From Basidiobolus meristosporus CBS 931.73 (taxonomy: Eukaryota > Basidiobolomycota > Basidiobolomycetes > Basidiobolales > Basidiobolaceae), in contig MCFE01000346.1 of assembly GCA_002104905.1 (NCBI GenBank), forward strand, positions 25,852-89,851: 64,000 nucleotides of DNA, written 5' to 3'. The notes beneath the pieces were generated by a model that worked only from the letters and a program-made list of their open reading frames with translations, made no database searches and had not been told where the DNA came from. This document shows positions 1 to 10,527 of this stretch, one piece after another. Made by a program: the position numbers and the translations under genes. The stretch's first letter is position 1; each line of letters starts with the position of its first letter.

Positions 1-2212
1 TATAATGCATAACACTGATAAACGGAGATCATTCACTGGCCAATCAATCTTAGAATCGGATGGGTAACGTTTAGGTTGGTTTTGTCGGAATTTGACAGCA
101 TCTAACCCCTTCCTAGCCCACTTGTCACCATTGTTGTCAGAGATGTGGCTCGTATCAAGACCATTACCCTGAGAGTTCCCCAAGGAACAAGAGTACGCAA
201 GGTGACCGAGATGGTAGGGCTTTGGACACGATATCACCCACTGGTCTTGGATTAACTTGCTCATAAACCACAGTGCTGTGAGAAGTTTGAGTACTGGGAA
301 GAGTGGAACTATGCAATGTAAGGAAATCGCGAACATACCAACCTTGATGCATCTACAGTATCAGCACGTTTCTAACCACAATGAATTCCGCGCTATAGCT
401 ATTCCGATCTACTGGATAGCTGGCTAAACGACGACTTCTCAGTTGACGCCTACCCCCCTGAGGCCAAAGTAAGTCGTCAAGGCAATCCACGTGCGCTCTA
501 GTTTACTAAGCCTAACCTCCAAAGAAATCACTGCTACTCTTGAGCAAGAAGCCTGATTATTACGAGTTAATCCACTCCAAGATGGTAATCCATCATCCCA
601 CCCAATAGATGAATATTTCCCCTAACGCCCCTCGATTTAGCCAATATTGTCTCGCAACTCTGAAGAGGCCCTCCGTTATCTTCCGCCGAAGACTAACTCC
701 TTCAGCTCCTTCTTTAATCGCCCTTATACCTCCTTGAAGTCAAAGCTCCGCAACGACTGCTTGTTCCTTTCCGTGATGATATTCCGCAGCGACCACAAGG
801 TATTGCAGACGGGAAGCGGTCTACTCCCAACCCTACTGGTGGTGGACAACTTTGCGGCCAATGGGGGAAAAGACTTCTCCGAGAGCTCCGAGGAGTTTTC
901 GTGGATACTGAAGAGCTCTATGGAATGGGAAAAAACCAACACTTCGGAGTGCTACAACCCGGTTCTTCACAACACATCGAGACACCAGGGCTACTGCACA
1001 AGTCTGAGATTGGCATTTTGTGAGGCGGCGGACAACATGATGAAGATCCTCCCGATCCCAAGACTTGGCCATCTTTACGAGCAGCTGATTGCCCTTCCTC
1101 AGTACAACTCCAAGACATTCTTATCGGTGCAGTACGTCAACGATGCTTTATTGCCCACTATCGCCACGGAGTCGATCAAGAACGGAACACTGAAATGGCG
1201 CTCGATCGAATCCCTGGATCAAGATGTGTATGCACCATGCTACTCGGTCCTCTCGCAGGCGTGGACCTTGTATGCAGCACGAAATGTCAAGCCATCGCCA
1301 GGGTTGTATGTTGGGTTATATTACATGGAGACTGCCACGAACGGGATGAACATCCTGCTTCCCCGAGACCGCAAGCATATGATCCCCATGATCAAGATCC
1401 GGGAGGCTCCTGATCTCAAGGATGAGGAGTGGAAGCTTCTGCTTGAGGCCAAGAAAGATTCCAATGAGACCGATCTGAGTGAAGACATGTACTTCAGTCT
1501 CCAGGCACGCAAGGACGAATCCGCCTCATCCTACTTCAAGTACCAGTTTGCGACGGCCTTCTTGAAATTGCAGCATCTAGTCCGTCTGAACCTGAACGTC
1601 AAAGACCTCTACGATGTGGGGCCGGTCGACTTCCAGGTTCCAAAAGATCTTGGAAAGCTCAGCGGGTTGATGGACACAGTTCGAATCATCCTGATTGTTA
1701 AGCCTCTGCGACTACTGCAGGAATCAAATAGCCTTCAAAGCTACGCCCATCACCCGCGGCTTGCCATGTACCCATTCAGACACTTCGAAACCATCCATAA
1801 CCACATGTATAATCCACAGTATGTGCCTTATCGCCGTAAAATGCTCTCATTCCAAAACCATCTGCATGAGGCCAGGAGAGGGGTTTTGACTTGTGTCCAG
1901 CAACTAAAACTTTCCAGTGGGAAACCCGGGCCACTGACCAAGGAGGTTGCCCTCTCACTGATCCAGGAAAGGATCGACCAATTGAAAAGCACCTGGCCCA
2001 CCATTTCCTGGAGTGTTCGCGTTTTGGACTGGGATCGGGCTAGACAATGGCAGCAGTCAACCAAAACCCAGGCCGTGCTGTCCGGTGGCGACTCGTCTAT
2101 CAAGCGTCACAAGGAAGACGCACCCCTTGTAAACAAGAACCCGGAAAAGATCGCGTGTGTCACCCCCGTGATTGAAGAGTTGCAAGGATACACCAACAAC
2201 ATTCTGTTGTAA
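1..2212 (+). CDS. Unrecognised multi-exon protein (about 625 aa, 5' end possibly outside the window)
   Basis: Six exons join in one frame: 5-63, 141-213, 274-317, 399-468, 525-584 and 641-2212. Introns are 56-81 nt; donors include GTAAGG, GTAAGT and GTAATC, and several have a CTAAC-like branch point. The frame is open to base 1, with an in-frame ATG at 5, so the start may lie upstream. The joined reading frame is 1878 nt and ends at a TAA. The protein is soluble-looking, with no signal peptide or membrane segment that I can see, and no family motif I recognise. Residues from the small exons are aromatic and acidic (for example FEYWEEWNYA). The large last exon ends in a Lys/Arg-rich stretch. 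The phase agreement across five introns makes the gene real; its function is unknown. Confidence 0.72.
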
Positions 2213-3168
2213 CCACCTGCGCATGTATCCTACAACAATTTTGATGGAATTCTCCAGCTATTCTGCGAAGTGTATTGCCATATGTGTCTATCATTCATTG
2301 CCTATATATTATATATCCGATTTTGCTTTACACTAATAAACCTTCCCGTATTGGCCCATTAACCCATATATGGTTAAGTTGGTAGAATCTTGGCTCTCTA
2401 TCTATCTTTCGCTGCAACCGGGCCTCCCGACCGTTTAATGTGTATCCCACCTTAGCCGCTGGTGGCCTTGCAACCCGCGGCTACCGATGCCAGCGAAACT
2501 TTCCATTTACCGTTCCACTTGCCCCAGTCCCAGCGCTGTTTTCGCATCAATACTCGTACTACAATTCAGTGATGCGGTGCGTGGTCACATAACAACGACT
2601 TACTCTCCGATAGGGTTTGGTTACCTTATGAACGCTGTACGCCACAGACACAGATATACTCATTCGGCGGATGGTTCAGGAAAGCTCTCGAAATAGCCGT
2701 TGGAATCCTAGGCGTGTGTCACATTCCGCATCGACTGTAGCGCGATTATCGATATGACACCCATCCAGTGCCATGTAGGGAATAAAGTTTTCGAACCGGT
2801 TGGGGTGGTGTCAGCAGATTGCCAGGCTTGAAGATCGCTATCGAAATAGCATCAGTAAACCAATATGCACATGGAGAGCGCAAATGCGGTGAGATTAATA
2901 GAAATCCACAGAGGTGAAGCCCCAATATAAACGGATTTGTCTTAATCCAACATACTGACCATCCATTCACCCAAATAGGCATAATATCCACAAATAATCC
3001 CATCAGATCAATTTAATTTGACCAGCCAATTTTAGATGTGGCCAGGAAGCCAAGACTCTTCGAAATCAAGTGTAGACGACTCCGAAGAGGGATCCTTATA
3101 TATACTCGATTGACCATCCATGTCCAAGTGTATATTCATCTCCGAGCTCCACAAGCTTCTACTCAACC
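2213..3168. other. Intergenic, no gene seen
   Basis: This region holds the 3' flank of the upstream gene and the promoter of the wall-protein gene at 3169. Reading frames are short and lack splice support. A TATATATA run at 3097-3104 lies about 65 bases before the next start codon. Confidence 0.5.
3097..3104 (+). promoter_or_regulatory. TATA-like box of the Kre9/Knh1-like gene
   Basis: TATATATA lies about 65 bp upstream of the ATG at 3169. Similar TATA elements precede the other secreted-protein genes of this window. Confidence 0.45.
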
Positions 3169-4130
3169 ATGCATCGTCCTACTGCCCAACTCTTGATCGC
3201 CGCCGCTTTTCTGGCCCGTGCTGCTGTTGATGCTACTCTCGCCTTCACAGCACCTTTAGGTGCTACATGGAATGTGGGCACCAAGCACACCATTTCCTGG
3301 TTAGTAGAATGACCTCTGTTGTTTGATAATTTGCATGCTCATCCGCTGACTTACGATTGCTTACCAGGACCGACAATGGTGATGGAAAAGAGAGCCCTGA
3401 GACCGTCAATTTCTATCTCGTGAACGGCAACGCCGATGCCCTGCAGCTAGTTGCCACCATTGCTTCTGGAGTCAATACTGAGTCAGGCTCGTATGAGTGG
3501 ACCATTCCTGCCAATATTGCGCCTGGTCAATACGCCATAAGAGCCAACGAAAACCTCCAGTATTCACCCTTCTTCACCATCAGTGAAGCGGATTCAAAGC
3601 CAAGCAGCGCCGAGCCAACTAGCACAGTTTCGTCATCTTCGGCCTCATCCAGCTCGCCCAAAGAAACCTCAACTTCCGCGTCAACCTCTACCTCAACTTC
3701 CACCTCCACCACTGCTTCCACCTCAACTTCCTCCTCAACCAGCAATACGGATAGCAGTTCTACTGCTACCTCCGAAGAGACCAGCGACGCTACCACCTCA
3801 ACACCCACGGAGTCTACAAGCACCGATACCGACTTGAGCTCCACCAGCTCTATCTTAGTTAGTAGCCCCTCGGTAGCCTCATCTACCTCTGAGAGCTCCG
3901 AGGAATTGGTAAGCTCCACCGCCGATGCTTCATCTTCTGAAGCGGCTGCCACTTCTACCCCCGAGCCCACTTCAGCCACTTCCTTGGAGACATCATCTAC
4001 CACAGAACCGGAGAGCTCCACCACCCCCGTCCCTACGGAGGATGCCCAAAATGGAGTTGGGCGAGTGATTCCCTCTGTTGTAGCCATTTCCGCAGCCATG
4101 ATTCTTGGATTCTTCAGCAACCTGGCATAA
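3169..4130 (+). CDS. Kre9/Knh1-like N-terminal domain protein with Ser/Thr-rich stalk and GPI signal
   Basis: Two exons (3169-3299, 3368-4130) are separated by a 68-nt intron that splits a Trp codon. The N-terminus is a signal peptide (hydrophobic AAAFLARAAVDA region). A compact beta domain of the Kre9/Knh1 N-terminal family follows, with the hallmark pattern W..GT..TISW, a YEWTIP motif and a final SPFFTIS strand. The next 120 or so residues are almost all Ser, Thr, Ala and Glu, an O-mannosylation stalk. The C-terminus is a hydrophobic tail typical of GPI attachment, so the product is probably displayed on the plasma membrane or cell wall. The family is linked to beta-1,6-glucan assembly in yeast, but most GPI members have no tested role. 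It lies convergent with a paralogue at 4368-5116. Confidence 0.85.
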
Positions 4131-4367
4131 GAAAATCGGACCCGTCTTCATTCCCACCATTTTTTCATACCCACAGTCGCCTGGATCCATGTAACATTTT
4201 GATGAATAAAGCAATCTTCGAACACACAGAAAGGGGACGCGAACCATTGAAAATCATCTAATTGTTTATTATTATTGCAGAGTTTTAGGCCATGCTTCAG
4301 CGGCCAGTCTATTAGAGTGAACAAAATCGAGGCTATATAAATTACGAGGATAGGATCGGGGGTTGAT

Positions 4368-5116
4368 CTAAGCCAAGGCTAAGAAGGAGCTGGCAAGGGC
4401 AAGGAAGCTCACGAAGATCATGGGCAAGGCAACTGCGTTAGAATCGTTCTTGTGTTCGTCGGATTTGGCCTTAGGTGAAGTGGTACTGGACGAGGATGAG
4501 GAGACGCTAGTGGTGCTTTCAGTCTTGGTGGCCTTAGAGGAAGATTCGGTCTCTGACTCTTTATCGGACTTGGAGGACTTATCCCCAGACTTGGGTGATT
4601 CAGTCTTTTTGGAAGAATCGGAGGAGCTTGTTTTGGTGGCTGAGGATTCGGTTCTATCGGACTTTGAAGAAGTTGAGGTCGAGCTGGCGGATGCCGCGTG
4701 GGACGAGCTCTTGTAGGTGCTGTCAATTTTGAAGCTGTGGCTGTAGACACATTCATTGCCGTAGCAGCCACTGATCACATACGTTCCCTCTACCAAATCC
4801 TTGGGAATGGTCCACTCATAGGAAAGCTTGGATGAATCAATGTTACCAGTAACGGTTCGAGCAATTTTCAAGTCCTTGTCTTCGCCATCAAAGAGCATGA
4901 TGTTCATGGTGGGCATGGATGGAGCCTCGTTCTTGATCTCCCTATAATCATGATTAATCACTAGCACGTGGTACGGTTCCAAGAAATCATAGACACTTAC
5001 CAGGTGATTTCGTGTGTGGATCCAGCAGTCCAAGTGTCTATCTCAGGGCTGGTGAAGTAAACCTTGGCATCGACAGCAGCATAGCTGAGAAGAGAGGCAG
5101 CGAGGAACAATTTCAT
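4368..5116 (-). CDS. Kre9/Knh1-like GPI-anchored Ser-rich protein (paralogue of the 3169-4130 gene)
   Basis: The first exon, 5001-5116, encodes the signal peptide (start MKLFLAASLLSYAAVDA) and the first strand ending in HEITW. A 59-nt intron (4942-5000, donor GTAAGT) splits the Trp codon at the same place as in the neighbour. The second exon, 4368-4941, carries the rest of the domain (YEWTIP, YSHSFKI), a Ser/Lys-rich stalk and a hydrophobic GPI tail (VALPMIFVSFLALASSFLAL). Unlike the neighbour, the stalk is strongly basic/acidic (SSK, KSD, KTES repeats). A domain Cys pair (GCYGNEC) may form a disulphide. The conserved intron position shows the two genes derive from one ancestor. TATAAA at 5196-5201 lies about 80 bp upstream. 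Confidence 0.85.
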
Positions 5117-5195
5117 GGTTTGTCCGAACATATTTGAGGATAAGGTGATACCAGATGATTGATGGTTGTGAGAAACTGGTTCTTGGAGAGAGGAA

Positions 5196-5201
5196 TTTAT
5201 A
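5196..5201 (-). promoter_or_regulatory. TATA box (TATAAA) of the minus-strand wall-protein gene
   Basis: TATAAA on the minus strand lies about 80 bp upstream of the start codon at 5116. Confidence 0.45.
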
Positions 5202-5605
5202 CTTTCCCGCTAAGGCTGCTTTTCACCCAATCCATATCTGGAAATAAACATCACTCGGTCAGTATTTGGAAGCCATCCCCAATTCGGAAAGTGGCCAGGA
5301 ACGTGTCACGAAAGACTGATGATTCGATCCAATCCGCCATTGATCAGCAACCTACCTCATTCTCGACGTTTCCATGAGCGCTGGAAATTTCCTATACGAG
5401 TCAGACAAACAGAGAGTTAACCATATCTGGCTTCTTCCATAGAGTCTTTTTGAAATTTACCGTCAACACGCAGAAAACTCTGAAGAGAAGGCACCCTGTT
5501 TGGAAGTCCACAGTATTTTTAGATCGAGTTGGTTTACTCGTATGTTGTAAAGCCAACTCCTTTATGTGTAGTATGTAGCTCAATACACCTGGTCATGCGT
5601 CCCCA
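5202..5605. other. Intergenic, no gene seen
   Basis: Upstream sequence of the minus-strand wall-protein gene. I see no convincing coding exon or RNA gene. Confidence 0.4.
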
Positions 5606-6321
5606 ATGATAAGGGAAGCCGAGGCTCTCAGCTTCCACTCAACAGGCTATAGCTTCTTGTCGGTGGTCTGCGGGACAGTGGGGTATATGTTCGTAGTGGT
5701 GACCATTGCAATCAACCAAAGATACTTCCGTGATTGGCATGGCCTATCGATGTGTATCGGCTGGTAAGATGATTGGAGATCGGCTTCACTCCAAACATGC
5801 CAAGCCGTCTAGCACTTGGTGGCAAAACTTTCTTGATTGGGACGTATGTTGTCCGGGAGATTTTCGCCCAAGTTGGGTGGATAATACTTATCGTTGGTTT
5901 CTTTCTCGAACGCGCCGCATAATGATGAAGAGTGAAAGTGCTATACACCATGCAGGGTTGAAAATAGGAAGCCCCTTCTGTCCCAGAGTGACAACACCCC
6001 ATCCTACGAGGAACACTAGAAAACTCCTGAACTCGATACGCCCCGCAGTATGTATACCAACCTTCCATAATTGTTAATATAACAACAACCAAAGGAGAAA
6101 TAGGCCAGTTCATGACATTCCATTTTTGGCATTGTGGGTGGTGTTGATGTTAGTGTTATGGTAAGTATAGATTTGAGCGTGTTTTGCAAAACTTCCAACA
6201 CGTAACGCGGCACATAAGCTTAACATCCATTTACAAATACTTTGCCTACTTTGAGAAGCTCAAAACGTGGAGATTACCATTAACAAACAATGCAGGAAGG
6301 TTCCAAGCCAAGCTTGAATGA
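5606..6321 (+). pseudogene. Membrane-protein exons, gene structure incomplete (7TM-like remnant or intron-rich gene)
   Basis: Several hydrophobic exon-like stretches lie on one strand. 5606-5763 encodes a segment with a clear transmembrane helix (VVCGTVGYMFVVVTIAI) and ends at a GTAAGA donor. Around 5800-5920 another frame encodes a TM-like stretch (GWIILIVGFFLERAA). From about 6102 a third exon encodes PFLALWVVLMLVL and ends at a GTAAGT donor (6161). It joins in phase to an exon that stops at 6319-6321. First, third and last pieces have good splice signals, but I could not connect the middle in one frame without a stop. It could be a decayed receptor-like gene or a real gene with a junction I missed. 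Family unknown. Confidence 0.3.
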
Positions 6322-6781
6322 ATGCCATTGGGTTACTGTTCAACACTCATAACAAACGATCATGATGATATGTATGCTTTTAGATGGATGATTAGCAATA
6401 CATAATATACGTCCGTTAGTTGATTTTTATCCAACTTATACACTGCCAATTATCTTGCAACTGACATATGTATATATGTACTTTCATACGAAGGGATACC
6501 AAGTGTACACGGTTTGCCAGGCAGAGTTCCTCCCTGTGTTTGGGCGAGGTTCATTTGTATTATTACCCAATTTCACCAGTATATACGTTAAGATGGTTGA
6601 AAAAGGCTTTCATTTCGCTTGGATATACATTTTTGCAAAGAAACAGGGAAGTGGGGTTAGTGGCAGAGAAAGTCCTATCAAATAACTGTTGTGAAGAATC
6701 CAAAGGTTTCCTTGCCACAATAGACTATAATACAAGCACCTATTCCATGAGGATAGTCGAACGTCACATTATCACAGATAG
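6322..6781. other. Intergenic, no gene seen
   Basis: AT-rich stretch between the membrane-protein exons and the 3' end of the minus-strand Hsk3 gene. The open frames here lack splice or family support. Confidence 0.4.
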
Positions 6782-7051
6782 TTAAGCACCGTGTGAAGGA
6801 AGGACACGTTCCGAGGACATAAAGCTGGAGGTAATTCAGGACATTGATTAGTAACATTTTCAAGAGCACTACAAGTCTTTTCAAGATGCTTACATAGAGC
6901 CGTGGGAGATGGCCAATTGGGTAGCTGCTTGGGAGTTTTCTGAAGCGACATTAATATTATTCTCTAGTCTTTTAAGATTCTTGTTAAGCTCGGTGAGCTT
7001 TTTGGCAAGAGTTGCATATTGGGCCTGCTTGGATGTAGAGTTTTCCGGCAT
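6782..7051 (-). CDS. HSK3: DASH/Dam1 complex subunit Hsk3 homologue (66 aa)
   Basis: Two exons, 6894-7051 and 6782-6824, are separated by a 69-nt intron with donor GTAAGC, a TACTAAT branch point and a CAG acceptor. The 66-residue product has the layout of the Hsk3 family: a short polar start, then KQAQYATLAKKL and a coiled-coil heptad region with repeated Leu. An HGS motif lies next to the intron, followed by a short hydrophobic FM..S.RVL segment. Family members are about 65-75 aa. Hsk3 is a small helical subunit of the ring-forming Dam1/DASH complex, which couples kinetochores to microtubules. The gene is too short and split to show as a long frame. The call rests on the residue pattern, the size and the perfect splice phase. 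Confidence 0.72.
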
Positions 7052-7708
7052 TATTTTGGTTCAAAGTTGACTTACAGTATTTTTCTGAATGCGGTCCAAT
7101 TCTTTGGGGATTGTTTTCGTCTTGGTTAGCAATTGCCCCGATTGGACGGGCATTGTTTTGATTAATCACTGTTTAATCTCTAATCAAATTGACTCAGTTA
7201 TGCAAGTCAATTCACTTTGAGCACCATTCTGAACAACATTAGGATTGATACAACGTTGGGGATATCGTCGATTTGCTCGATACCTGTCTAGCACAAGCGA
7301 GGCATTAGTTCCTGGGTACTCTGGTGCTCTATATTCAACAATCCTCCAAATCATGTCCACACTGTTGATTGGGGGCTTATCTACGGCTTTCTGTTCCATC
7401 CTCCACGCTCCCTCAGAGAAATTCATAGTTTCTAGATCCAACCACAGAGCAGTCGCCAAGTAATCCAAGAATGATCGTATGGACCCTTTGGAAAAGTAGC
7501 ACAGCTACCATGTTGCATATCCACCTAACAAATCAATACCAATCATGCGTAAACAGTCTGATCATAGGGTAATTCTCGGTTTGTAGTGTGTTTATTGCAC
7601 GAGTGCTCGATAACGTCATCTTCACTAGATGTTCTGTTTGTCGGGTTGCTAGGATACACAATATACGGCTTACCTTGATATGTCACACCGTTGTTGTATT
7701 TGGGTGCA
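7052..7708. other. Mostly unassigned sequence with weak minus-strand ORFs
   Basis: A minus-strand frame, 7184-7426 (from an internal ATG), and another open frame near 7560-7760 look partly protein-like. I could not build a supported gene model or recognise a family. Confidence 0.3.
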
Positions 7709-8104
7709 TTATGGGGATGTATATCGACAAGCCGTCTTCGTTCCCACCATGCTCTGTGTTACTGAAACCACAGTCATACCAACAAGTTTGGTGTGGTATT
7801 TGTAAAGATAGCTAATGAGGAACAAGGCGCTGGTTGCACATGCAGCTGCTTTCCTGCTCATTCGACTTCCCATAGCCCCATTCGTTCTCTGGTATGCGCC
7901 TTCGACAACCAAGCTATTAAACCGTTGGTCTCGGGCACATTGGCTACCGCCACCAACACAATTGTGTCTATCTAGTGACAAGATATCCACGTAGCTCATG
8001 GAATTTCCCTATCTTCCCTGGATCATTTCCCTTTCGTGCAACATTCTGGCCTTGGGCTGCTTAACACTGCCTGGTCTGTGGTTTTTGTCGACCACTTTCA
8101 TCAT
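7709..8104 (-). pseudogene. Small single-TM protein ORF, possibly interrupted by a TAG
   Basis: An ATG at 7999 opens a 96-codon frame with one hydrophobic helix (ACATSALFLISYLYKY) preceded by a basic MSRK segment. The layout resembles small mitochondrial inner-membrane proteins. Exactly in frame upstream, an ATG at 8104 opens 31 more codons of Lys/Arg-rich sequence, ending in one TAG before the second ORF. Either the upstream part is chance, or an intron or nonsense change separates two parts of one gene. There is no recognisable family. Confidence 0.22.
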
Positions 8105-8550
8105 CTAGTTCGAAACAACATGCGATACATATGTTATGGGTGCTAAAATATTATCCTCAACTCAAAACCCACTATTTTAGCATTCCTTCCTGATTCCCCC
8201 GAATATTATTGCTTATTATTATAAACAAGTGTAACCTGCATATGGATAGCACTAGAACAGTCTTGGTAAGAGCGGAACCTCTGGGTCACGTGTCGATGGG
8301 AACACACCGAATTGATTGTGGGAAAGACCCGAATCAGGAATCCTAGGACCGAAGCAGGAATGGAAGAGGAAATTGGGGCCACATCCGGCTAGCCGAGGTT
8401 AGGTAGGTAACGATCCAGGAATCGCCCAATTGGGATGGTTCGGTTCGGACCATGTGGGTAAGAATTCTTTCGTTTTTCTCACTGCCGTTTTTTTCTTAAG
8501 GTTGGTTTCTTTGAAGTACAGACCCAGTCCCTTCCACTACTTTGACAGGA
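8105..8550. other. Promoter region of the Myb/SANT-like gene
   Basis: No coding exon is seen. A CACGTG palindrome at 8287-8292 (E-box, the site of bHLH factors such as Cbf1/Pho4) lies about 260 bp upstream of the next start codon. Confidence 0.35.
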
Positions 8551-9987
8551 ATGCTGACGGAGCCCGCTCCCCAAACCGCTACCGCTTGCACAAAAGAGCT
8601 CCCCCTCTACGAAGCCGAGGGAGAGGCCCGAATGAATCCCAACTTCTTGCCACAGAAAAGCCATCCCATTAGTTGGAGCGATTCGGACGTCGAGAAGCTT
8701 CTGGATTTCCTCCACGAGAATTTCGAAGATTACAGGGAGAAAAAGTCCGACTTCTACAACAAAGCTTCCGAATTGTTTGAGGGGATTAGCCCCATGCAGA
8801 TAAAGAACAAGTTCAAGAAACTCTTTCTCAGATACAGAATGATAATGAAGGAGGCTGGCCAGGCTGGCCCCGAGTATTACAACCCTTGGAGATATTACGA
8901 TAAAATCGACCGGCTTTTGCGGTCCCACTTGGGCCCAGACGAATTCACTCAGTCGGTTGCTACCGAAGGGGGTCTAGGAGCCCCCCCTTCTCCTACCGGG
9001 ACTGGAGCTATTCACAGTGGCCAGCAGCCAGCCCCCACCACAAACTTGCCGTCACAGAATTCTCCCATCACCCCCGCTCAAAATGGTGTAGCGGACGACA
9101 CGCGCGAGAAGGTCATGGCTTTCTTCAACGCAGGCCGCCGAAGTACCGACGTATTCATATGGACTCATACCGAAACCCAGCGGTTGCTTGATTGTCTCGA
9201 GAAGCATTTCGACCTGTATTCCAGGAAAAAGACCGACTTTTACGAAAAGGCCGCGCAGTTATTACCGGGAGTCACCTCATTACAGATCAACAACAAACTG
9301 AAAAAAATGGTTCGCCGGTATCATGATATTCGCAAAAGCCCCACTCCTAGCAACAACGGTGCGGCGACCTGGGTTTATTTCAAGCAGCTTGATCGTATAT
9401 TTCGTTCTAGTTTGGACGGTGGGGGTTTCGATAGTGACAGCAACAGTTCCAATATGGACTCGAATCACCATGAGGATGCTTGCCTTCCGGGGATCACCCC
9501 GGTCGCTAAGCCCCCGAATTCGATAGACTCAAATGGTAATGGTGGGGGCATATCGCTATTTAATCAATTCCCTTTGGGCAATATTGTGCATCGCGTCGAT
9601 AAACCAAGCGTCGTCCCTACACCGTCGACCCCGACCTCTCTTGATCTGGAGACCTTACATGCTACGCCATTTCGTGAGGTGGAGTCGCGCGGTCACAGCC
9701 AGAAGAGACCACGATACGAGGATCATTCAAACCAGGGTATCACTAGTACGACTTCTCTCGAATTGGAGGAGATTTTACGACATTCGGAGCCGGAGGTTCG
9801 AAGCCAACTACTCTCCATCAAACAGAGGGAGTTGACGATGAAGGAGAAGAGCCTGGAGATCGATCGAGAAGTTCGGTTGAAGCAGTTGGAATTCGACCGG
9901 GAAATTCGGTTGAAGGAGCTCGAGCTTGATAAAGAAATCCGTCTGAAGGACTTGGAATACAAGTACTTGCAAAGGCGGCCTTTGTAA
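8551..9987 (+). CDS. Double Myb/SANT-like (trihelix-type) DNA-binding protein with C-terminal hendecad coiled coil
   Basis: Intronless, 478 aa from the first ATG at 8551. Two homologous helical modules, roughly residues 30-130 and 195-290, share the pattern W(S/T)...(V/T)..LLD.L...F..Y..KK.DFY.KA..L..G....QI.NK.KK...RY. This is the Myb/SANT-like, MADF/trihelix style of DNA-binding fold. A Gly/Pro/Ser-rich linker follows. The last 50 or so residues form a charged helix of three near-perfect 11-residue units (EIDREVRLKQL, EFDREIRLKEL, ELDKEIRLKDL), expected to be a coiled coil or single alpha-helix. A basic KRPRYE patch could be a nuclear signal. The architecture recalls transposase-associated Myb/SANT proteins, but nothing of a transposon is visible nearby. 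It is probably a transcription factor with unknown targets. Confidence 0.75.
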   Translation: MLTEPAPQTATACTKELPLYEAEGEARMNPNFLPQKSHPISWSDSDVEKLLDFLHENFEDYREKKSDFYNKASELFEGISPMQIKNKFKKLFLRYRMIMKEAGQAGPEYYNPWRYYDKIDRLLRSHLGPDEFTQSVATEGGLGAPPSPTGTGAIHSGQQPAPTTNLPSQNSPITPAQNGVADDTREKVMAFFNAGRRSTDVFIWTHTETQRLLDCLEKHFDLYSRKKTDFYEKAAQLLPGVTSLQINNKLKKMVRRYHDIRKSPTPSNNGAATWVYFKQLDRIFRSSLDGGGFDSDSNSSNMDSNHHEDACLPGITPVAKPPNSIDSNGNGGGISLFNQFPLGNIVHRVDKPSVVPTPSTPTSLDLETLHATPFREVESRGHSQKRPRYEDHSNQGITSTTSLELEEILRHSEPEVRSQLLSIKQRELTMKEKSLEIDREVRLKQLEFDREIRLKELELDKEIRLKDLEYKYLQRRPL

Positions 9988-10527
9988 GCCAGCCCCGCAA
10001 TCGATGCAGATCTGGTTGAACTTCACCCCATCTTTGTCGCATTTGCAATACCTCAGTTGTCCTCCCGATTATCGCGCACCTCGTGTCCTACATACATCCA
10101 TCACATCCGCATACACACACATACACATACGCATACGCATTCACTATATTCGATTGTTTATATCATTTTTGTCCAGAAGCAATGGTTTATTTTGATGTCG
10201 ATTCACTGGGATATTGAGCCATGAGGACAAACCCGCCTGAGAATTGGCTTGGATATATCAAATGGCCTGTAATATACGTTCGTTTTCTTTAGAATATCAT
10301 CCTGCATGCGTGCGTTTCTGGATAAGCCACGCAAAGATGGGTATATGTATGGGAGCCAGTTTCCGGTCTCCGAGGGGATTACGCAACGGAGCTATGGCCA
10401 ACGAGTTGATAGATGAGAGATTCTCGGAAATATGCCAATGTAAATAAACTCTATAATGTATGCTCAATGTTATGCCAGGGGAATGGTGCATAGGCGGCAG
10501 GCTCATTGCCATGAGCTGGACCTAAGT
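9988..10527. other. Intergenic between convergent genes
   Basis: 3' flanks of the Myb/SANT-like gene and the UbiB-family kinase gene. A short ACAC/GCAT-rich stretch around 10105-10140 is a simple repeat. No gene seen. Confidence 0.4.

Noticed and set aside
3527-4120. 197-codon minus-strand ORF
   Set aside because: Shadow of the Ser/Thr-rich stalk of the plus-strand wall protein.
5706-6113. Overlapping 123- and 133-codon ORFs on opposite strands
   Set aside because: They conflict with better-supported membrane exons and have coding-unlike composition.
7184-7468. 94-codon minus-strand ORF upstream of the Hsk3 gene
   Set aside because: Starts on a non-ATG codon, no recognisable domain and no consistent splice partners; left unannotated.
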